A stretch of 64,000 nt of DNA, taken from positions 51,367,001 to 51,431,000 of the forward strand of contig CM069876.1 in assembly GCA_036172665.1 (NCBI GenBank). The letters run 5' to 3'. This DNA comes from Prosopocoilus inquinatus (lineage: Eukaryota; Arthropoda; Insecta; Coleoptera; Lucanidae). Positions 56,815 to 64,000 of this stretch are shown here, piece after piece. Below the pieces are notes generated by a model, which saw only the letters and a program-made list of their open reading frames with translations, ran no database searches and was not told where the DNA came from. Numbering within the stretch: position 1 is the first letter of the stretch; each line of letters opens with the position of its first letter. Made by a program: the position numbers and the translations under genes.

Positions 56815-57755
56815 CGGATTTGTCCTTTGAATTTCTGTTTCATATTTTGCAGTTATAAAGTTAACGATAAGGATCTATCGAAATATAATATTTTCAACTT
56901 TCGGACACTTTCGCTTATACCGGAAATTGCCATCAACTTCCTCATTTTAAATGGAATACCCCATCTTTTAATGCATTTTTGAAATCTTCATGAAATTCCA
57001 AAAATATTTTGTTCATCATGGTGATTCAAGAAAAATTAATCCAGGTATTTCCATTTTTTTAAAAAAGCTCAGACTTGCAGAACCTTGTTTATGATACTGC
57101 CATCTTTGTGCAACAAAAACCTCGATGCCAATTTTTGCCCTGTAGGAGGAGGATACAGTACCATTCTTTCAGATCATGTCCAGTTTTGCACTTGATTGTT
57201 TACGGGACGGTTGAAAAGTAACTTTAATTCGAACTGATTTCAACTGTCGAGAAGTCATGTTTTTTAAACGGAACGTCTAGTATATTTTCGTATCATGTGA
57301 AATAAAAGAAAATAAAAACTGGGTGTTCATATTTAAAAAACATGACTTTTCGACAGTTTGAATCAGTTCGAATAGAAGCTACTTTTCAACCAGCCCATAA
57401 ACAATTCTGTGTAAAATTAGGTATGATCTGAAAGCCTACGAGTATAGCCTACTACAGGTCAAAAATTGAAATAATGGCTTTTGTTACACAAGAAATGGCA
57501 GCATCATAAACAAGGCACTGCTAATTTTTCTTGTATCACATGTTACATAGATTTTTAGATATTCATGAAGATTTGAAAAATGCATTAAAAAGTGGGGTAT
57601 TCCATTTAAAATAAGAAAGTTGACAGCAACTTCTTGGGCAAGCAGAAGTGTCCGAAAGTTGGAAATATTATATTTTAATAGATCATTACCGCTAACTTAT
57701 AATCTCAAAATATGAAATAAAAATTGAAGGAGGAAGTCTGTAAACTACTTTTAAG
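56815..57755. mobile_element. Long hairpin (foldback), copy 1
   Basis: Arms about 56815-57283 and 57330-57755 are inverted copies of about 430-470 bp around a loop of under 50 bp. Shared blocks include AACTTTCGGACACTT, TTTTAAATGGAATACCCCA, TTTTTAATGCATTTTT, TTGTTTATGATACTGCCAT/ATGGCAGCATCATAAACAA and CATGTTTTTTAAA with reverse complements. Arms differ at roughly one base in ten by eye. Confidence 0.85.
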
Positions 57756-58955
57756 GAATGGCTTGACTGAATCTCTCTCTGTATAGGGTGTTCCAACAGT
57801 GAGTTCTCGGGCTATATGTTGATAATCACGGAAGATAAAAAAAATGTCTCAAGATATTTTTGTTTTGCATTTTAAAAGATCTGCAGCATAAAATTATTTT
57901 CAAATATACAGGCTGTACCTACCAAAACAGTTGTGCTGGATTCAACTTTTTAATTTCAAATTGCACGTCCTCTTATGATTTCGTTCTCCGCAACATTCTA
58001 CACGTTTTTGTTTACCATAATCTGTGCATAAATCTAACTGTTCTTAATATTTTTAACGTTTTATTAAAAAAAAAGCGTTTGCAGCCATTATAGTATTTAT
58101 TCTGGTTTTCTTTACTTTTAAGGAAATTATTTTTGTCACAGATGTAGCAAATGATGCTTTAGATCGCTCTAAGTCACTATTAAAAATGTATTTTTATAAT
58201 TACAGGGGGATGATCATTATACTAAGCAAAATGTCAGACATTTCTAGATGACAAAAGTCAATTTTCTTGAATATAGCATGCTCTAACCAGTTTCTAGATG
58301 GAAGGTTTAATATCGTAAAAACGGTGATAATTAGGAGGCGTAGATAACGGGTATACAGAAAATGTGCCTAATTTTATGGGTGATCCAAATTTGATACCAT
58401 ACATACATGAGAGTATGCCATTTGAAATAAAAAGAAGTTGCATCCAGCACCCAATGTTTTAATTCACCCTGTGTAGATGAAAATTTTGTGTTGCCAGATC
58501 TCTTCACATTCAAAAGAAAAATGTCGATATTTTTTTTGTATCTTCAGTAATTATCGAGATATTGCCCGAGAAAAAACACTGTTGCGACACCTGGTATATG
58601 CGCTACATACCTAAAATCACGACCTGCTAGTATAACATATAAAGAGAAATCGCTTTCTTAATATTTTCTCCTAAAATTTGAAAAAGTTCACGTAAATTTA
58701 CCTATTTTTGTACCTTAAAAATAAATATCCAATGACGTAAAAAGTCTCTAGTCGATTTTAGCCATTTTTTAGAAAGAACAATGAAACAGAGCGAATTCGA
58801 TAATAAAAATACATTTCTTACAGAATAGGTAAATATTATCAAATATTAATATGAACAATCATCAGTAGTTTAAACAATTATTGTTCGTTGGTTTTTAACT
58901 GTTAGTTTTACGTAATGTAGGCAGTATATTTTTAAATTTTAATAATTTCCAATTT

Positions 58956-59162
58956 TTAATACAAAAATGTTGACGCCTGATGATCCGCCATTGCTTCAAC
59001 GGCTCCCTGTTTCAATTTAAATTTGCCGCGCTCATAAACTTCCGTTAGTCTTTGCTTTTGACCAATTACAGCACGGAAAGCTTCACTCAAGTATGCGCGT
59101 ACGGGGGGGGTCGAGGCTTCCACGCAGGACCGACGACTTCCGCCTTCTCTTTGCTCCTCCAT
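58956..59162 (-). CDS. Short hypothetical frame, 68 codons (doubtful)
   Basis: Minus-strand frame starting with a good context (CAAAATGG) inside the GC-richer island, coding a basic/acidic mix (starts MEEQREGG, includes VIGQKQRLTEVYERGKFKLK) with no family I recognise. In unit 1 the same frame is broken because the C run in it has 7 rather than 8 bases. It lies back-to-back with the plus-strand RNA-like locus. Could be chance. Confidence 0.2.
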   Translation of the reverse strand: MEEQREGGSRRSCVEASTPPVRAYLSEAFRAVIGQKQRLTEVYERGKFKLKQGAVEAMADHQASTFLY

Positions 59163-59197
59163 TTTGGCCCGAAACTTCGACCTATTCGCGACGCGTG

Positions 59198-60100
59198 CTA
59201 TAAATTCTAAATTATTTGCAGAGTTTAGTTTGTTATTGCAAGAAATACAGGTTCGTTGATAATATAAAAGTGTTCAGCATCTATTGTCTATAATCTGAAA
59301 CGGTTAAACATGGTTTTTACCAATTTAAAATGAAATCTTGTGATGCCGTATTAGCTAGCCAACTAAAAGTGAACTCTTCCTTGCAGACATCTTTGCATTT
59401 GATCGCCCGTTCACCAACGCCGACCAAGGTATATCGAACGAGGGCTACTAGGGTCAGTGAACTTCCACAAAAAGCAGTACTCTTGATTCTGAAATATCCC
59501 AGGTAATTACTAATTATGAAAAAAATCTTTTTTTTTCTAAGTAATTATTTTTTTTTTTTAGGCTTTGGAGATGTCTTGTTCGTTTTACTATCTGCTACTA
59601 CAACGAGATTAGGCTGAACTGCTTCCATTTGGTGTTCGTCTCACATTTACATCGAAGAATTTAAGCTCTTAGTCAATCTCCAGAGACTGCTGAATACAAG
59701 TCTTCAGTCTAAGGTGAGAAATATTTTGTGTTATCTGTCTCTAGACTAATATCTTTCTCATTCTCAGGCTTGTACAGTGAGACAACATGTGACTCTGAAC
59801 TTGAGAATTTGTTCGTTCCGGACCCGAGACACATCGGAGCATCACTTGGTTCAACGGCTGCCGATAAACGAAACATCGGCATCACTTGGTTCCATGGTTG
59901 CCGATGAAGCCGCCAAACATCGACAAGTAGTAAGTCGTGATTGCTATTCAATTATGTGTAGTTACGGACGAGTTGGATATATCAAACAAGCTGTAGATTT
60001 CCAGGGTTGGAAGAAACTGGATATCTATTACAGCTTTTTTTTAACTGCAATTATTTTTTTAAAGTTAGGTTTGTTTAAATTTGCCAAAAGAATTATTACA
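59198..60100 (+). ncRNA. Spliced-RNA-like locus, copy 2
   Basis: The same splice chain as copy 1, all signals intact: exon end 59250, exon 59387-59502, exon 59562-59713, exon from 59768. A small deletion near 59705 shortens exon 3 by a couple of bases and one base is missing in the last exon's doublet. Keeping every splice site while small indels accumulate would suit a non-coding transcript. Confidence 0.4.
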
Positions 60101-60660
60101 TAAAATGTTTTCATTGCAAGTTACATCTATTGGGGATAATATAACTTGCAAAGAGGGGGTTCTCAATGTGTGACGAAATATTTTGACTTTATAATTTTAT
60201 TAACTTCGTTTACAGGTTTTCTTGATTATTTGCCTTTTTGAAATAGATTGTATTAAAATGTATTACTGATTTATCAAAGACAAGTTAATTTTACGAGGGG
60301 ATCACTTTCAGGGAAATATTTTCTGTCTTCTAAATAACGGGCCTTTGGTGATGAGCAAAGGGAAAATCGTTTTTTAGTTCAGTTTTAGCTTTCACCAATG
60401 ACAAATTTAACTTGGCGAGAGTAATTTAATCAATATACCAAAATCAACGATTTACAATTGAATTTAGTAGAAATTTTTCCCAACTTTTCAAGATTTCTTT
60501 TTAGGAGTTCTTATCTGGAGAATTTACTCTCACGCATGCTTTGAAAAAGTGTTTCTGCTTTTGAAAATCTTCCAACTCTGGCATCATAGAAAAAGTCGAT
60601 TTCTATGTTTTGTGATAAATATAGGCTGGCCTGACCCGACAGTACGTTCTCTGGTTATAA

Positions 60661-60684
60661 GAATTATTATTATTATTATTATTA
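60661..60684. repeat. (ATT)n microsatellite, longer allele
   Basis: About eight units here, against about five at the matching site 54489-54505 in unit 1. Confidence 0.85.
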
Positions 60685-60950
60685 ATTATGTAAACATCTC
60701 AAGGAATTTTAAAAAGTTTTCCCTGTCATTTTGTGACAGATGTTCCAAAATAAAATTGACAAATTTAACGACTATGATCATGCAACAATATTTTTATAAA
60801 TTGGAATTTGTTTCTGTAGTAACATGAACAGAAATGTTTCATGTTAAAATCACGGTATCCATTTTTAACTTTCAACTTTTGACAGGTACAGACAGAGATT
60901 TTTGTAGGTATTGCGACGTAGCCCGAGAACTCACTGTCGAGGACACCATG

Positions 60951-61633
60951 TACTGTCTTTCAAAAAGTGTGCTACAAATGAGATTTTTTTTTTAATCAAT
61001 TTATATAAAAAATTATTGATGCAGGAGGAAGCTTCTGCATCTCTTAAAATCGAATTGGTAAATGTCAAATGAAATTTTTCTTGAGCGATATACAGCATGG
61101 ATACCGAGAAATGAAGACCACTTAAGAGTGAAGCGCCCTTATTTTATAAGATACAGGAAAATGTCATAAGAATAAGTTGTTCAGAATAAAAATAAAAAGT
61201 TATGGCTAGATATGATATAATTATAGCCTCCTATCTCAACAATGAAAAAAAAAAAGAAATCATACTTTATTGTGAATCACTGTTTAAACACACTACATTA
61301 GGAAGTACAGGAGGGGTTAAAGTCTCCGCTAAAATAATATGAATAGGAAAACACGAAATTCGTTCTTATTTTTCAATTATTTCATTTTCTCCTCAGTGGT
61401 TATTTCAATGCATTCCAAAACTTTATAATTTTTCTGTAGCACGATAGAAATTCATTGTAATAATAACTCTGAACCAAATGAAGCAATTGAGAAATACAAA
61501 CGAATTTCCTGTTTTCCTTTTCATCTTATTTTGGCGGACACTTAAATCCCACCAATACTACTCAATGTAGTGTATATAAAGAGTGATTTAAATTTCTGTT
61601 TGTGTAGCACACTTTTTGAAAGACACTGTATAT
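60951..61633. mobile_element. Terminal-inverted-repeat element in duplicated unit 2
   Basis: Second copy of the element at 54770-55441, with the same ends and inner palindrome and small indels. Confidence 0.7.
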
Positions 61634-63054
61634 TCTCAGTCATATTCAAATTCAAATGGAAAATCAGATAGTGTAAAGCACAGCTATAAGAGTACTTAAA
61701 ATAATTTGTAATAAATAAATGACTCATCTTTACCCTTTAGTAATTTGTTTTGCAATAATATTTTCACATCGTAACCGTTGACATATTATAATGGATCTAT
61801 TTTTTTTTTAAACAATTTTGAGCTTTGAGTTTTTAATTACTCAGTTAATTACTAGTTTTCAGTTTGCTTTGTTTTCTAATTTTATTTGTACATTTAGGAA
61901 TATAAATTGGGATGCCTTAAGTTCAGGTTTATACACAGATGCAGCTAACAGGTTTTAAAAATGAAGTTTGTGTGTTCTTTTACATTTGATATTCCAACTT
62001 GTACTGTTTCTTTGCTTTCTTGCATGCCACAATATTTAATGTTACTGTTATATAGATTTTTCCACTTGATAAAATTTGTCACTATTATTTATTATTTCTG
62101 GACGATTTATTGTCATTTTGTCAATTTTTTCAATTGCAACATGAAACATAACTTCTAATTCCTGTCTACTAATTCCAATTTAAGAATAAAGCGGGGATAC
62201 TTATTTATTAAAGATTTTGAGAAGTGTTTTTCGATGTGACATTAAAATTTCTAGATAATTGAGTATTCCTTTCTAAAATTGAAGATGTCGATGTGCGAAA
62301 GATCTTTTGGGATAACTTAAATTTAATGTTTGCTGCTGGTGCATCAGAACGGATTACCATATACAGAGCGTCCCATTTAAAAAAGACGACCATCAACCTA
62401 AAACCGGGTGACTTAATACTATTGGTACAGTGCGACACATTTAGAATGGACACACTCCTGAAAAGAATATGTTTATCATCTGATTTGTAATAATCAATGT
62501 TTGAGTAATTATCAGTATCTGTTATTTTCTTGAAAAATTAAAAGTCCTTGAAAAAAATAAATGAAAGACGGTTTAAATTAATCTATTATTTTTAGAAATT
62601 TTGTATGTATTTGATAGTAAGTAATAAATTTCTTGGAGCTCTACCTTGCAAGAAGAAAAAATAAATGAAAGACGTCTTAAATTAATCTAATTTATTATTT
62701 TTAGAAATTTTGTATGTATTTGGTAGTAAGTAGTAAACTTCTGGGAGCTCTACCTTGCAAGAAAATATAATCAGTTCAAATCAGCAAACCAATACATTTT
62801 ACATTCCAAATTGGTCACATTGTACCAACTAAAATTTGAATTTGATTATTAGGATTATCCCCTGTCAAGTCTGATATTGAAAATGGTCAGGTATTTTAAT
62901 TTGAAAGTCCATCTTAACTTTTTAAAATAGGAGTAAAATTTATAATGAATCTGTCGAACAATGTTATAAATTTCTTTATCTCTTTAAAAAGTTAAGACAC
63001 ACTTTTAAATAAAAATACAGGGATATTCAGGCAACCCACTCATTAAAAGAGTAC

Positions 63055-64000
63055 GGATTTGTCCTTTGAATTTCTGTTTCATATTTTGCAGTTATAAAGT
63101 TAACGATAAGGATCTATCGAAATATATTTTGAACTTTCGGACACTTTCGCTTATACCGGATGTTGCCATCAACTTCCTCATTTTAAATGGAATACCCCAT
63201 CTTTTAATGCATTTTTGAATTCTTCATAAAATTCCAAAAATATTTTGTTCATGTGATACAAGAAAAATTAACCAAGGTATTTCCATTTTTTTTAAAAAAG
63301 CTCAGACTTGGAGAACCTCGTTTATGATACTGCCATCTTTGTGCAACAAAAACCACGATGCCAATTTTTGCCCTGTAGGAGGATACAGTAACATTCTTTC
63401 AGATCATGTCCAGTTTTGCACTTGATTGTTTACGGGACGGTTGAAAAGTAACTTTAATTCGAACTGATTTCAACTGTCGAGAAGCCATGTTTTTTAAACG
63501 GAAAGTCTAGTATATTTTCATATCATGTGAAATAAAAGAAAATAAAAACTGGGTGTTCATATTTAAAAAACATGACTTCTCGACAATTGGAATCAGTTCG
63601 AATAGAAGTTACTTTTGAACCAGCCCATAAACAATTTTGTGTAAAATTAGGGATGACCTGAAAGCCTACGAGAGTATAGCCTACTATAGGTCAAAAATTG
63701 AAATTATGGCTTTTGTTACAGAAAAAATGGCAGCATCATAAACAAGGCACTGCTAATTTTTCTTGTATCACATGTTACATAAGATCTTTAGATATTCATG
63801 AAGATTTGAAAAATGTATTAAAAAGTGGGGGTATTCCATTTAAAATAAGAAAGTTGACAGCAACTTCCTGTGCAAGCAGAAGTGTCCGAAAGTTGGAAAT
63901 ATTATATTTTAATAGATCATTACCGCTAACTTATAATCTCAAAATATGAAATAAAAATTCAAGGAGGAAGTCAGTAAACTACTTTAAACGAATGGCTTGA
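63055..64000. mobile_element. Long hairpin (foldback), copy 2, cut by the window end
   Basis: Same hairpin as 56815-57755: left arm about 63055-63510, right arm from about 63560 to near the last base. Confidence 0.85.

Larger units (their letters stand above)
52474..58715. repeat. 6.2-kb tandem duplication, unit 1
   Basis: Direct repeat of the DNA from 58716 onward; the offset drifts from 6194 to 6241 bp because of small indels. Matching starts at AAAAATAAATATCCAATGAC. The copies are very similar throughout, with differences such as a GGGGGGG run of 7 versus 8, different (ATT)n lengths, and a 25-40 bp block near 58822-58853 present only in unit 2. Confidence 0.95.
58716..64000. repeat. 6.2-kb tandem duplication, unit 2 (runs off the window)
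   Basis: Head-to-tail copy of unit 1. The match is still running at the last base of the window, so further copies beyond the edge are possible. Confidence 0.95.

Noticed and set aside
56043..62490. Paired 65-codon frames at 56043 and 62293
   Set aside because: They are the same repeat in both duplicated units, inside an element-rich segment. Similarity to the foldback arm motif suggests transposon sequence, not a gene.

Overview
The window is animal nuclear DNA from an insect. The coding regions are split by many short GT-AG introns (mostly 50-120 nt), the gaps between genes are AT-rich, and the non-coding DNA carries many short foldback, pogo-like, mariner-like and PIF/Harbinger-like elements. 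The proteins (a wrapper/klingon-type Ig-FN3 adhesion protein, HGSNAT, CSN3, a nicotinamide riboside kinase and SLC5 transporters) fit an insect. A beetle is a reasonable guess, but the sequence alone does not prove it. No bacterial, organellar or viral genes were seen.

Layout. 871-4525 (+): 3' exons of a GPI-anchored protein with three Ig domains and one FN3 domain; its signal-peptide exon is not visible. Two DNA-transposon remnants lie in its introns. 8187-10506 (+): a complete gene for the lysosomal heparan-alpha-glucosaminide N-acetyltransferase. 13296-37552 (+): six complete, head-to-tail SLC5 sodium/solute symporter genes (copies A to F). Each has eight coding exons with the same phases and nearly the same exon lengths, so this is a tandem gene family grown by local duplication. 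39682-40317 (+): an intronless nicotinamide riboside kinase. 40960-42926 (-): COP9 signalosome subunit 3 in six exons, tail-to-tail with the kinase.

From about 43 kb to the right edge I find no convincing protein gene. This part holds a composite inverted-repeat element, a six-unit array of a 292-bp satellite, several long foldback elements, and a direct tandem duplication of about 6.2 kb (52474-58715 and 58716 to the edge). The duplicated unit carries a spliced-RNA-like locus with consensus splice sites, a 0.7-kb terminal-inverted-repeat element, a short tandem repeat and a hairpin nearly 1 kb long.

How the genes relate: the SLC5 cluster is the main functional block. Its members keep the family's sodium-site motifs but differ at a substrate-facing position in the first core helix and in the C-terminal tail, which suggests divergence in substrate or expression. 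HGSNAT (lysosomal heparan sulfate breakdown), the riboside kinase (NAD salvage) and CSN3 (cullin deneddylation) are unrelated housekeeping neighbours. Exon boundaries were set by hand from splice motifs, reading frame and comparison among the six paralogs; transcripts would be the final test.
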